Source: JBHFEI01 sp041928815
Lineage (GTDB): Bacteria > Pseudomonadota > Alphaproteobacteria > Rhizobiales > Rhizobiaceae
Direction of reading: 5' to 3'
Assembly: GCF_041928815.1 (NCBI RefSeq)
Contig: NZ_JBHFEI010000025.1
Coordinates: 1-32,376, forward strand
Length of the DNA: 32,376 nt
This document shows positions 1-8,976 of this stretch, piece after piece; the stretch's first letter is position 1, and each line of letters starts with the position of its first letter. The position numbers and the translations under genes are program-made. A model generated the notes under the pieces. The model made no database searches. It was not told the DNA's origin and saw only the letters and a program-made list of their open reading frames with translations.

Positions 1-74
1 CATAACAATCTCCTTTCAAGGGGATTGAATCACACACCGTCAGTAAGATGAACCCCGTTTATGGGGACACTGCC

Positions 75-201
75 TAGGCTGTTGGCAGCGCAGCAGACAA
101 TGCCAACGTGAAACTATCCGCCGGCATGAAACGCCAAAGCACCACCAGGCCGCAAAAAACCTGCTCATAAACCTCGAAAATCACGTTGATAGAACCGTCC
201 A
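75..201. repeat. Inverted repeat copy 1: IS terminal fragment
   Basis: This 127-bp stretch is the reverse complement of 10737-10863, with 7 mismatches by eye (120/127). In the other copy it lies directly downstream of the end of a transposase reading frame, so it is the 3' non-coding end of an insertion sequence. Here the transposase part is missing; similarity stops at position 75. The two copies face each other across about 10.5 kb of sugar-related genes. Confidence 0.85.
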
Positions 202-319
202 ATTACACCCAGAGCCGCCTGATCATGACGGCCCGGTCCTACACCCGAAATTACACCACCTTGACGGACGCTATCTCAAAATACCAACCGGGGTGTTCTC
301 TGTATCAACTACAAAAACC

Positions 320-476
320 GCATTCACCTAGTCGCTCGTCGCTGAACAGGCGGTGTCGCCGGCAAGTCGCTTCTTGCCCGATGGTGCTTGCGAGTAGCGC
401 GGCGAATGTCCTGGATCGTCTTCTCGGCCGCCGATGTCTGCGGCCCGATTTTCTGTCTCATCTTCGCCTCCTTCGA
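320..476 (-). pseudogene. IS3-family OrfA transposase remnant
   Basis: The minus strand encodes MRQKIGPQTSAAEKTIQDI followed by RRATRKHH, which I recognise as the N-terminus of an IS3-family OrfA. The normal continuation (the SAEEKIRIVLEGL-like helix-turn-helix) is absent. In another frame, GKKRLAGDTA and SATSD, typical of the OrfA C-terminal third, follow almost at once and end in a stop. The piece therefore has an internal deletion that removed the DNA-binding region and shifted the frame. It is a dead relic inside the island's left flank. Exact ends are approximate. Confidence 0.6.
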
Positions 477-556
477 TAGAGCTACGTTGAGCCGAAAATC
501 TTCTCTTCTCAATTAAACCAGTTCTGTTTCATGGGCCCTGATCCCGAACAAATCCG

Positions 557-1591
557 TTAAATTCCGTTAATTTCAATTAAATTATTCAAAAGTCTTTCTT
601 TAACAGGCCCATTAACTCTTAAATTAGGCGAAGCCCATTTAGTATAGTCACTTTTTTTTGGTCTTTTTGATTGAAGAATCTCGTTGATTAATATAACATT
701 CCTATGACAAACCTCAAGCTCACCAAACAATACAGGCGTAAAATAGCAATCCGCCACAGAATTCTTAAATAAAATTAATACATCACTTGCTAAAATTTGC
801 AATTCATCGTTTTTTCCTTGAATTTTTAATAAAATCGCAAGAATCGAAAAACATATAGATAATGTATGAGCAGGAGTAAAATAGCTTTTCAGCCCAACTT
901 TCAGTTGCTCAACGGAATACAAACTCGAAATAAATTCATCTTTATTCATAAGACTAAGAGCCAAATGAAATCTTACGCATAGTAGAGAGACAAGATTTTG
1001 CTCACCGCTCATTCGAGGATGTTGATGAAATTCACATTCGGGCATTCTTGAAATATAATAATCAACTTGGTTAAGAGCTTCTTGTTGAAGATTGATATCG
1101 CCAATCTCTACCGCCTTATAGCCCATTACAATAGCTGCAGAAGCTCTAAAACCTAGGTTCCCCTTAAAATTAAGGCATATTTGCTTCGATACAAAAAATT
1201 TATTTTGAGAACTTCCATATCTATTAATTTGTCGTAAAAAAACCATCTCAAATTCGGAATCGTTTTGAGGAAAAATCATTTTTAAAAAATTTTCCAATTC
1301 TTTATTTAGTGAAATCATGTTTGATTTAAATATTTCTACGCGATGAATGCATTTAATTACTTCTGGTGTTTCGAAATAAGCACGCCACCCATCTTTTGGG
1401 TTTCGTGCTATCCTCGGCTTAACAGTCAGACAGTCACTTTCTGAAGAAAAATTACAATAAATATCTTTTAATACAGACAAATCCCCGGGCTCATTCAAAA
1501 GACTTCTAATGTTAAGAATTAGTGTCCCAGAAGGGGAAAAACCCCCACTGTGTATCTCAAATTCCAATTTTTCTGTGGTCGAATTAGTCAA
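557..1591 (-). CDS. Hypothetical protein, low-GC orphan (344 aa)
   Basis: I do not recognise this protein. It has no clear signal peptide and no obvious membrane segment. The middle part (about residues 145-300) is rich in Leu, Ile and Ala helices and could be an all-helical, TPR-like fold, but I see no convincing repeat. Base composition is much more AT-rich than the neighbouring glycosyltransferase, which points to separate acquisition. The start is TTG at 1591, chosen because an AGGA motif lies seven bases upstream; no in-frame ATG gives a better start. It ends about 100 bp after the left IS remnants and is transcribed in the same direction as the large glycosyltransferase, with 96 bp between them, so the two may be co-transcribed. 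A link to polysaccharide export or modification is only suggested by context. Confidence 0.65.
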   Translation of the reverse strand: MTNSTTEKLEFEIHSGGFSPSGTLILNIRSLLNEPGDLSVLKDIYCNFSSESDCLTVKPRIARNPKDGWRAYFETPEVIKCIHRVEIFKSNMISLNKELENFLKMIFPQNDSEFEMVFLRQINRYGSSQNKFFVSKQICLNFKGNLGFRASAAIVMGYKAVEIGDINLQQEALNQVDYYISRMPECEFHQHPRMSGEQNLVSLLCVRFHLALSLMNKDEFISSLYSVEQLKVGLKSYFTPAHTLSICFSILAILLKIQGKNDELQILASDVLILFKNSVADCYFTPVLFGELEVCHRNVILINEILQSKRPKKSDYTKWASPNLRVNGPVKERLLNNLIEINGI

Positions 1592-1687
1592 AGCACAATC
1601 CTACCTTGTATTTTTCTTAATTGAAGAAAAATCTCCATAATCCAAGGCAGTATATGTGTACATATTTACAATCCTTAATTTTGAGAT

Positions 1688-4600
1688 CTATTCTATGCTG
1701 GCCCGCACGTTGAGGTCGCTGACGGTCTTCTCGCCCTCGCCCGCCATCAGCGCGATCCTGCGGCTGATCTCGCGGGCCCGCGCGTCGAAGGAATGATGCG
1801 CGTCGACCCATTTCGCCCGCTCGGCCCGCCCCTCCTCGTCGCCGAAGCCCGGCGTATCGAGGATGGCCTTCAGCTCGTCCTTGTTGCGGAAGACTGAGTA
1901 TCCGCCCGGCAGGATGTCGCCGATGCCGACGACATCGTCGACCGCGAGCCAGCCACCGCAGGCGAGCACGTCGAAGGCGCGGTTCGAGAGATAGCCGTCC
2001 TGCTTCATGTCCTCCCAGTGGTCGCAGAGAACGACGCTCGCCTTCTCGTAGAAGGAGGACAGGACCTCGTTCGGCAGGTGCCTGCCCTTCAGCCGCCAGT
2101 CGGAGACGAACTGCTCCCAGCCGGCGCCGTAGATCTCGATATCGGCCTCGTTTTCCACGCACCATTTGAGCGTGGGGCGGAAGACGCCGCGCGAATTGCC
2201 GACGAAGATCGGCTTTTCCGTGCGCTCCACCCCCTCCCGGAAGGGGAAGCGGCGCGTGTCGGCGCATTGCAGCAGCACCTCGACCGGCACGTCGAGCGCG
2301 GTCTGCAACCGCTCGGCATGCAGGCGGGAGGCGACATAGACGTGGTCGTATTTCTCGATCTCGGCCGTCGGCACGTCGCGCGGATGACTGATCAGCCAGA
2401 GGATGTTCAGCTGGTTCGGCTTCGGCTTATAGGCGTAGAGGCCCCGAAGCGAAATGACGACATCGTCGCTCTCCGCAAGCCCGCTGTTCCAGGCCTCGAA
2501 GCAGTCGACGCGCACGGTGAAGCCGAGCGCGCGCAGCGACGTCGCCAGGCTGTTGGCGAAGTGATAGTCGCCCCAGACATGGCGCTCGGCGGTGCGGGCG
2601 GCGCATTTGATCGCGATCCGCGTGCGGATCCGGCCGGCGGTCAGCGCGTTTGCCACCACCTCGGCGCGGTGCGCATAGGTATGGCGCTCAAGCAGCAGCT
2701 GGCGCAGTTCGTTGACGCGGGCGAGGCGCTCGGCGCGGTGGCCGATCCAGTAGTTCAGCGTGTCGGTCAGGCTCTGGCGGTCGGAGAAGGTCGGCACGAG
2801 ATCGCCGAACAGTTCCTGGACCCCGAGCGCGCCGTTAGTGATCAGCAGGCAGCCGGAGGCGATCGCATCGAAGACGCGGCTGTTGCAGCTACCCCAGTCC
2901 TTGGTGGCAATGTTGGCGTCATCGATGACGATCTTCGACGAGGCATAAACCTTGTCTATCTCGGAATAGGGCACCTGCCCGCGCGCGATCGAGGCAAGTG
3001 GCGTATTCTCCCAATTGGCGCCGAAGATCGCGCCGACGCCGTTGATCGCGGGGGGATCGAGCTGGTATTCGATCTCGCGTACCGTGCCCACCTTGTTTCC
3101 GGTCAGGCAGTAGTCGCACTGGTAGCGGCCATGCGGCTGTCTTTTGGAGAATCGCTCGGCATCCGATGCGATCGGCAGGACGCCGACCTCGATCCCGGTC
3201 CTCTCATGCAGATAATCGGCTGCTCGCTGCGAGGAGGCGAAGACGACATCATAGGCGGGAAGCGTCTCGTCTTCGGCCCAGCGATCGAACCATTGCCGTG
3301 TCCAGTTGATCGTAACCAGAAAGGGGCTCGCCGTCTTTACTTTCGTCAGGTTGAAACGGTTGACCATCACCACCAGAACATCAATGCCGGTCAGGTCATA
3401 CCATTCTTTTTCCACCAGGAAGCGCAGGTGAACGGGATGGTGCTTCTGAAGAGCACGGCCGAGCTCTAGCGCAGTGTAGTATTCGCCCGCCGTCGTATTA
3501 TCGCCGGCCCCAACCACGGCAAAGCCGATCGTTGGGCGCGTGCCTGCCCAGAAGCCGGGGCGTCGGAGCACGTCGTTCTTAACCTTCGTGCGTAGCAACC
3601 CGCCCCAACGGGCATTTAGCTCGATATTGTTGTTGCGTTGGCGGATGGTGACGTCCAGTTCCTTGCTGCGGCTGAAGCCGCGGTGATGGACGATGTTAAG
3701 CGCATTGTCGGAGACGATCGTCTTGCCGAGCCGTTCCATCACCTTCATGCAGAGGTCGATGTCCTCGAGGCCATAGGTGTATTCGACGCCGAAGCCGCCG
3801 ACCGCGTCGAAGTCGTCCTTCGTCATCGCCATGAAGGCACCGGTGACGAAGGGCACCTCGGTCAGGCGGTCGATGTTCGGCGTCACCTCCTGCGTCGCCC
3901 GCGCCTCGAAGGGGCGGATCCACTTGTTGGCGGCCGTCGCCCTGTTGAGATAGACGCCGAGATGCTGCAGCGGCTCCTCGCCGAAGCGCTTCGCGTTCGG
4001 GATGTAGTCGTAGAGGCTGGAGCCGACGAGGCCGACGCCGTCGATGCCGAGATCGGCCTGGACCTCGCGCACGAAGGGGGCGCGGAAGATTAGGTCGTTG
4101 TTGGCGAAGATCAGGACCGGGTACCTGGCGCGCGCCGCGCCATAATTGTTGGAATCGCTGAAGCTGAAATTGCCGCGGCGCAGCAGGAAGGTGACGTCGT
4201 GGCCTTGCGCTTTCGCCGTCTCGCAGACCTCGCGGGACGCGTCGGTGGAATTATGGTCGACGACGACCCATTCGATGAGGGAGAGGTCCTCGACCCGTGC
4301 GGCGGAGGCGAACATGTCGTCGAGCAGGCGCGCGCAGTTGCGGTTGAGGATGACGACGGAGACCGGTCCGGCCGCGCCGGCGGATTTCGGCGCGGTGACC
4401 TCGTAGCTCGCCGGCGGCAGGATAGAGCTAAAATTATGGCCGCCCAAGGTAGGGAAGGTGAAGAAGTTGTTCTTGATGGCATTGGTGCCCTCGACGGGCC
4501 GCACCAGCGCTGTTACCGGCTTATGGCTTTCGATATTGTTCGGCAACTCGAAACGGAAGCCAGCAACGCCTGATCCGCCGTGCGCGGCCATCACGTCGTC

Positions 4601-5584
4601 GCGGAAGATCGAGCAACGCGTGTGGATGATTGGCGCGCCGTCGAGCTCGAGGATGAGATCGACGGGTGCGAAAGGATCTTCCTTGCACAACGCCCATCCT
4701 ATAATTTCGGTGCGCGAGAAATTGTCGATCTTGCCGAGGATCGTCGCGGGGCGTGGCAACTCTCTCTCGTCCTCGAGCTCCACGGTGATGGCGATGTCGG
4801 GCACGACGACCTCGACCAGCTCTCCGTCCCGTTCACCCTTTATGCGCACGGTTGCGGCGGGAAGATCCTCCCCACGCGGCAGGACGGCCGTCATCGCGAA
4901 GGCATAGGCGCCGGGCGGTGCCTTCTTTTCGCCGCCGGCATCGCTGGTCGGAGTTCGGGCAATAGTCTCATCGACGATCACTCCATCGACCACAAGCTCG
5001 ACGCGGACGGGAAGCCCCGGATAAAGCGGATGACGGGCCCAGCCCTTGACGGCTAGACGCTGGTCCTTGAAGGCGGCCGGAAAGACGGAGACGTGGCTGA
5101 TCGGCGCCCAGGACAAGGTCGGCGCGATGATCGTCGCCGGTCGCGTCAGTTTTTGGAAGTGGAAGCAGACATAAACCGCCGCGCCGGCCTTGCCGCGACG
5201 CAAGGGGATGGTAACCTTGTCACCGGGTGTTTTCAGGGCCTCCCCGTCCCAGAGGGTTTGCAGGAGTTTCAGAGTCTCGTTGCGTTTCTCGACCAGCCCG
5301 ACCCAAGCAAGATCACCCTCCTCGGCGTCGATCTGGTTCAGCACCGCCGACATGTCGAGACTGTCGTCAACGGAGAGAAAAGAGGCGAGCTTATCGATCC
5401 CCGGGCAGGGCCAGAGAACCCGGAAGTAGCTTTTAGGTCCCTCACCGGCAAGCCGGACGGTGACCGCCTGCGGATCGCCTTCCGCACTCATAAGAGAGAC
5501 TTGCGTAGCCTCGGCGGGCTTCTTGAAGGTTAACCGCGGATGACCAAAAAGCTCGACGATTTTACCCTGATCGTTCAAAGTCAA
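1688..5584 (-). CDS. Multi-domain glycosyltransferase (GT2 plus two CgeB-like GT domains)
   Basis: A 1298-aa cytoplasmic protein that probably builds a surface polysaccharide from nucleotide sugars. Residues 1-400 are beta-rich and of unknown fold. Residues about 405-640 form a GT2 (GT-A) domain: VSVVILNRN strand, DHNSTDAS, the FANNDLIF region in the acidic-motif position, FVTGAFMA, and GLEDIDLC, which fits the ED catalytic-base motif. Two GT-B-like C-terminal halves of the CgeB/Glyco_trans_1_2 type follow: about 720-1010 (SCNSRVFDAIASGC) and 1015-1290 (LSNRAFDVLACGG). Such fusions can transfer several sugars in sequence. The first codon is TTG at 5584; a TTG at 5578 has better spacing from AGGA, and the first ATG is 32 codons further in. 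No signal peptide. Antisense open frames of up to 483 codons over this gene are shadows of its GC bias. The sugars are not predictable from sequence. Confidence 0.9.
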   Translation of the reverse strand: MTLNDQGKIVELFGHPRLTFKKPAEATQVSLMSAEGDPQAVTVRLAGEGPKSYFRVLWPCPGIDKLASFLSVDDSLDMSAVLNQIDAEEGDLAWVGLVEKRNETLKLLQTLWDGEALKTPGDKVTIPLRRGKAGAAVYVCFHFQKLTRPATIIAPTLSWAPISHVSVFPAAFKDQRLAVKGWARHPLYPGLPVRVELVVDGVIVDETIARTPTSDAGGEKKAPPGAYAFAMTAVLPRGEDLPAATVRIKGERDGELVEVVVPDIAITVELEDERELPRPATILGKIDNFSRTEIIGWALCKEDPFAPVDLILELDGAPIIHTRCSIFRDDVMAAHGGSGVAGFRFELPNNIESHKPVTALVRPVEGTNAIKNNFFTFPTLGGHNFSSILPPASYEVTAPKSAGAAGPVSVVILNRNCARLLDDMFASAARVEDLSLIEWVVVDHNSTDASREVCETAKAQGHDVTFLLRRGNFSFSDSNNYGAARARYPVLIFANNDLIFRAPFVREVQADLGIDGVGLVGSSLYDYIPNAKRFGEEPLQHLGVYLNRATAANKWIRPFEARATQEVTPNIDRLTEVPFVTGAFMAMTKDDFDAVGGFGVEYTYGLEDIDLCMKVMERLGKTIVSDNALNIVHHRGFSRSKELDVTIRQRNNNIELNARWGGLLRTKVKNDVLRRPGFWAGTRPTIGFAVVGAGDNTTAGEYYTALELGRALQKHHPVHLRFLVEKEWYDLTGIDVLVVMVNRFNLTKVKTASPFLVTINWTRQWFDRWAEDETLPAYDVVFASSQRAADYLHERTGIEVGVLPIASDAERFSKRQPHGRYQCDYCLTGNKVGTVREIEYQLDPPAINGVGAIFGANWENTPLASIARGQVPYSEIDKVYASSKIVIDDANIATKDWGSCNSRVFDAIASGCLLITNGALGVQELFGDLVPTFSDRQSLTDTLNYWIGHRAERLARVNELRQLLLERHTYAHRAEVVANALTAGRIRTRIAIKCAARTAERHVWGDYHFANSLATSLRALGFTVRVDCFEAWNSGLAESDDVVISLRGLYAYKPKPNQLNILWLISHPRDVPTAEIEKYDHVYVASRLHAERLQTALDVPVEVLLQCADTRRFPFREGVERTEKPIFVGNSRGVFRPTLKWCVENEADIEIYGAGWEQFVSDWRLKGRHLPNEVLSSFYEKASVVLCDHWEDMKQDGYLSNRAFDVLACGGWLAVDDVVGIGDILPGGYSVFRNKDELKAILDTPGFGDEEGRAERAKWVDAHHSFDARAREISRRIALMAGEGEKTVSDLNVRASIE

Positions 5585-5952
5585 TTCCTGCCGTGTCTGT
5601 CTTGCGATGGAGTTCGGCGATAGCGCCGCCGCCGGGAAATTTCAAAGAAAAAGCGAAGTCGGGTCAGGTTTAGACCGTGTATTCACGACATTCAAGGGCG
5701 GTCGCTGAATTCGGGGCATGCTCCCTACCGTCTGCAGACGGGCTGACGGGCCAGCTTCAATTTGGATCACCAGCGCATCATCGCACTAAATTAGATAAAT
5801 CTTAATTTAGTTCTGACATGGAGCCAGGTTCTTTTTTGCTTCCATGTTATTCTATTTCTGGTTCCTTTTCACATCGCGTTCGGTTCACGGTTAAAATGTG
5901 GCAGCCATTTTTCTTTATGGAATCATGGGGAAGTAGGAAGGAACCCATCGCC
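5585..5952. other. Intergenic region between divergent genes
   Basis: No gene recognised. The region separates the minus-strand glycosyltransferase from the plus-strand parA remnant and turns AT-rich from about 5780 to 5900, so it probably holds promoters in both directions. An open frame starting at 5818 runs into the parA remnant, but its first 45 codons resemble nothing I know. Confidence 0.4.
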
Positions 5953-6614
5953 CTGCCCATCATCGTCTTCTCTTCCACAAAAGGTGGGGTCGAAAAATCG
6001 ACGATCGCACTTGTTCTCGCCCATGTCTGAGGTACGTCCCGCAAGGCGAAGACCCTGATCGACGCCGATCCCAACCATCCTCCTGGCATGATCGGCATAG
6101 AGACGCTCACCGTCACGGCCGGGATTGACGAGGAAACAATCGTCCACACGCTCGAGAGTGCTGCGGCGCGGGATCTCTTTGTCGTAGTCGATCTCGAGGG
6201 TTCCGCCAACCTGCCCACCAGCCACGCGATCAGCCCCGCCGACCTCGTCTTGATCCCTACGCGCGGCAAGCGGCTCTATGCCGATCATGCCAGGCGGATG
6301 GTCTCTCTGATCAAGAGGGAAGGCCGGCCTTCCGGCGCCGGATCAACTATCGCGTCGTATTCTCCATCGCGACCGCGTTAATGACACGCGAGCAGAACCA
6401 TATGCGCACCATGCTGGAAGAAAAGGGCATTCCGATCCTTCCCGTCGCGCTCAAGGAGAAGGCGGCCTTTAGCGCCATGTTCCAGATCGGTGGTACGATC
6501 TTCGATCTGTCGGAGGATAGCGTCGCCAATCCAAAATCCGCCGTTGACAATGTGCGCGATCTGGCACGCATTGTCACCCCGGTCCTGACCAGCAAGGGAG
6601 CGGAAGCAGCATGA
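5953..6614 (+). pseudogene. parA: parA pseudogene (internal stop and frameshift)
   Basis: Decayed ParA-type partition ATPase. The P-loop reads STKGGVEKSTIALVLA at about 5977-6024; the usual Gly of KGGxGKST is Glu, which should impair ATP binding. A TGA at 6028-6030 interrupts the frame. The same frame then continues with LIDADPN, the Walker B-like LFVVVDLEGSAN and the ADLVLIPT motif up to about 6330. A frameshift near 6320-6333 moves the rest (INYRVVFSIATALMTREQ, then AAFSAMFQIGGTIFDLSED) into the frame that ends at 6614. The intact copy at 27151-27882 is a different lineage. The four-base overlap of its stop with the next ATG shows it once formed a par operon with the small gene that follows. 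Confidence 0.85.
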
Positions 6615-6928
6615 ACAAGGAACGCATCGGGCTCGACCTCGACATTCCCGATTTCGACCCGCCGGCCCAGCAGAGGAAAATGGATACGGCGCAGGTCCAG
6701 GAGGTACCGGCACACCATGCGCCTGCGGCTGCCCCGGCCGACGCGCGGCGGGTCTTTGACGCCCGTAGCCTTCGCCGTTCTAACCGCACTGCTAAACTCA
6801 ACATCGCCACCAGCGAGGAAACACGCCAGCGATTCTGGATGCTGGCCCAGAGGATCGGCCTCACCTCCGGCGAGGAGACGCTGATTGTGCTGCTAGATGC
6901 CTTCGAGGCGGCGAACACAACAAGATAA
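6611..6928 (+). CDS. Small partition-partner protein (RHH-like)
   Basis: A 105-aa protein whose ATG overlaps the last codon of the parA remnant (ATGA at 6611-6614), the classical layout of a ParA partner gene. The N-terminal half is Pro/Ala-rich and probably disordered. The C-terminal half (about 57-105: RSNRTAKLNIATSEETRQRF and then MLAQRIGLTSGEETLIVLL) looks like a ribbon-helix-helix or short helical DNA-binding domain that would bind a centromere site. The frame is intact although its ATPase is broken, so it may still act as a DNA-binding repressor or may not yet have decayed. Compare the analogous gene at 26822-27154; the two are not obviously similar in sequence. Confidence 0.65.
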   Translation: MNKERIGLDLDIPDFDPPAQQRKMDTAQVQEVPAHHAPAAAPADARRVFDARSLRRSNRTAKLNIATSEETRQRFWMLAQRIGLTSGEETLIVLLDAFEAANTTR

Positions 6929-7154
6929 GCAGGACACGCACAGCAATGATAGAGGGTGCTTTTGCTCTTGCCGCATGTCTTTCCTGAATGCTGAGCCGTG
7001 GCTTGGCTAAAGAAAATTCGTGTGGTGTTTGTGAGCGAAGGGGTTATGAAGGGCTCTGAACTGTTCTTCCATGCACAAAAATAGGTGCAGTTTATGGAAG
7101 CGTTATCGGCCAGTGCGTGCTTAGCAACGCGTCAGGCAAAAGAGAGGCAGCGGT
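6929..7154. other. Intergenic region upstream of GT8-like gene
   Basis: No gene seen. The only clear signal is a purine-rich ribosome-binding site (AGAGAGGCAG) at about 7140-7150 just before the ATG at 7155. Confidence 0.4.
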
Positions 7155-7850
7155 ATGTCCGATCACCTGAAGATCTATGTCGGCTATGACAGCCGCGAGG
7201 ATATCGCCTGGCAGGTCTGCCGCCATTCGATCCTGCGCTACAGCGGTCCTGCCGTCGAGGTCTACCCCCTTAAGCAGGCGGCGTTGCGCGAGCTAGGTCT
7301 CTACACGCGCGGTGCGGATATGGCAGCGACGGAGTTTTCGCTTACGCGCTTCCTGGTACCCTATCTCGGAGCCCATGACGGTTGGACGATTTTTGTCGAT
7401 TGCGATTTCCTGTTCACCCGCGATGTGCACGACGTCCTGCAACATGCCAGTCGCGACAAGGCTATCTTCGTTGTCCAGCATGATTATACGCCAGCCAATA
7501 TGGTCAAGATGGACGGCAAGCCGCAGGCGGTCTATCCGCGCAAGAACTGGTCGTCCTTCATTCTCTTCAATAACGCCCATCCTGAGGTCAGGGCACTGAC
7601 GCCGTCTGTGGTCAATACCGCTGCTCCCGGTTTCCTGCATCGCTTCCAGTGGCTGTCTGCCGACAGCCTGATCGGTGCCTTGCCGCTGGAGTGGAATTTT
7701 CTCGAAGGCGAGTATCCGCGGCGCGACGGTACGCCCGCCGCTATACACTACACCAATGGTGGGCCCTGGTTCGAGAACTGGCAGAATGTCGATTATGCTG
7801 ATCTCTGGATCACCGAACGCGCTCTTTATGAAACCGCGATGCATTCATGA
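7155..7850 (+). CDS. Glycosyltransferase (GT8-like / DUF-type)
   Basis: A 231-aa soluble protein with the features of a small GT-A glycosyltransferase. It opens with LKIYVGYDSREDIAWQVC, the nucleotide-sugar-binding first strand, and carries FVDCDFLF at residues about 76-83, whose DCD is the metal-binding DxD motif. Near the C-terminus, HYTNGGPWFENW resembles the HFTGxxKPW-like motif of GT8 proteins, where the His completes the metal site. It lies in the polysaccharide island, 91 bp before the arabinose-5-phosphate isomerase and in the same direction. Donor and acceptor are unknown. Start ATG with AGAGAGG upstream. Confidence 0.8.
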   Translation: MSDHLKIYVGYDSREDIAWQVCRHSILRYSGPAVEVYPLKQAALRELGLYTRGADMAATEFSLTRFLVPYLGAHDGWTIFVDCDFLFTRDVHDVLQHASRDKAIFVVQHDYTPANMVKMDGKPQAVYPRKNWSSFILFNNAHPEVRALTPSVVNTAAPGFLHRFQWLSADSLIGALPLEWNFLEGEYPRRDGTPAAIHYTNGGPWFENWQNVDYADLWITERALYETAMHS

Positions 7851-7941
7851 GTAGCGCAGGGTGGCGTAGGCACGCGCTTTGTTATTTGACGCCCCAAATT
7901 CCATATCAGGCATTAACGGAAACGCCCTTGGATTTCTGACA

Positions 7942-8925
7942 ATGACCGCTGCAAAGCATTCTGACATTTCTTTTTCCAGCATATCAGCATCCGTCGCCCG
8001 AACTTTGAGGATAGAGGGTGCCGCAATAACCGCCTTTTCCCATGCCCTGCCGGAGGATATGGAGGACACAGTCCGGCTTATCATGGAGGCTAAGGGTCGT
8101 GTCGTCCTTTCCGGAATGGGCAAATCAGGCCATATCGCGCGTAAGATTGCGGCGACCCTGGCGTCCACGGGAACGCCAGCCTTCTTCGTCCATCCGGCTG
8201 AAGCTAGCCATGGAGATCTCGGTATGGTGGCGATGGGAGACGTCGTCATTGCCATTTCTAATTCCGGAGAAACATCCGAACTGAGTGATCTGCTCAGCCA
8301 CTGCCTTTTCCTCGGCATACCCATCATCGGCATCTCGCGGCAGGCAGATTCGACTTTGATGCGCGCTGCCCGCTTCCGGCTCCTGCTGCCCGATGTCGAG
8401 GAGGCTTGTGCATTAGGGCTAGCACCGACAACATCGACGACATTGACACTAGCCCTTGGAGATGCGCTTGCTGTCGCAATCATGGAGCAAAGGGGCTTTC
8501 GATCGGACCAGTTTCGGAGCTTTCACCCTGGGGGACGCCTCGGTGCCCGCCTCGCGACGGTCCGCCAGTTGATGTACAGCGGAGACCAAGTTCCGCTGGT
8601 CTCGCCTGAAACTCCTATGTCCGAGACGATCCTCAGGATGACCGAGCATGGCTTCGGTATTACCGGCGTCGTTGACCGCTCGGAAAAGCTGGTCGGCGTT
8701 ATTTCCGACGGTGACCTGCGACGCCACATGAATGGCCTGTTAAGTCACTCTGCGGGAGAAATTGCTACACAAACACCAGTAACGGTGGCATCTGATACGG
8801 TAGCCGTTGAAGCGGTTGGTTTAATGAATATGCGTAAAGTGAACGCTGTTTTCGTAGTTGATACAGAAAACAGGCCGATTGGCATTTTGAGATTACATGA
8901 CTGCTTGCGGGCGGGAGCGGTTTGA
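7942..8925 (+). CDS. kdsD: Arabinose-5-phosphate isomerase, KdsD/KpsF family
   Basis: Converts D-ribulose 5-phosphate to D-arabinose 5-phosphate, the first step of the Kdo pathway (KdsD for lipopolysaccharide, KpsF for capsules). The 327-aa protein has an N-terminal SIS domain (VVLSGMGKSGHIARKIAATL, HPAEASHGDLG, ISNSGETSE) and two C-terminal CBS repeats (about 210-327, with GVISDGDLRRH in the first and a repeat ending FVVDTENRPIGILRLHD in the second). This is the usual length and order for the family. I chose ATG 7942 because homologs begin near SISASVARTLRIEG; the frame is open 21 codons further upstream. A plasmid copy next to glycosyltransferases fits a KpsF-like role in making a Kdo-containing surface polymer, possibly duplicating a chromosomal kdsD. 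It is more GC-balanced than the pyruvyl transferase downstream. Confidence 0.93.
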   Translation: MTAAKHSDISFSSISASVARTLRIEGAAITAFSHALPEDMEDTVRLIMEAKGRVVLSGMGKSGHIARKIAATLASTGTPAFFVHPAEASHGDLGMVAMGDVVIAISNSGETSELSDLLSHCLFLGIPIIGISRQADSTLMRAARFRLLLPDVEEACALGLAPTTSTTLTLALGDALAVAIMEQRGFRSDQFRSFHPGGRLGARLATVRQLMYSGDQVPLVSPETPMSETILRMTEHGFGITGVVDRSEKLVGVISDGDLRRHMNGLLSHSAGEIATQTPVTVASDTVAVEAVGLMNMRKVNAVFVVDTENRPIGILRLHDCLRAGAV

Positions 8926-8976
8926 TCTCTCTTTTCTGTTGATTTTCACTGGAGACTGGCCAATCAGAGTGGGCTG

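Noticed and set aside
1..74. Possible end of a further IS or hairpin (AACCCCGTTTATGGGG)
   Set aside because: Only a short palindrome is visible and the sequence is cut by the window edge; not enough to name an element.
1617..2267. 216-codon minus-strand frame overlapping the end of the glycosyltransferase
   Set aside because: It is a frame-shifted reading of the same GC-rich DNA, Arg/Gly-rich and without recognisable motifs.
2018..3469. 483-codon open frame on the plus strand
   Set aside because: Lies antisense to the glycosyltransferase, whose domain motifs are clear. The translation is low-complexity Gly/Arg/Asp-rich with no family features; GC bias explains it.
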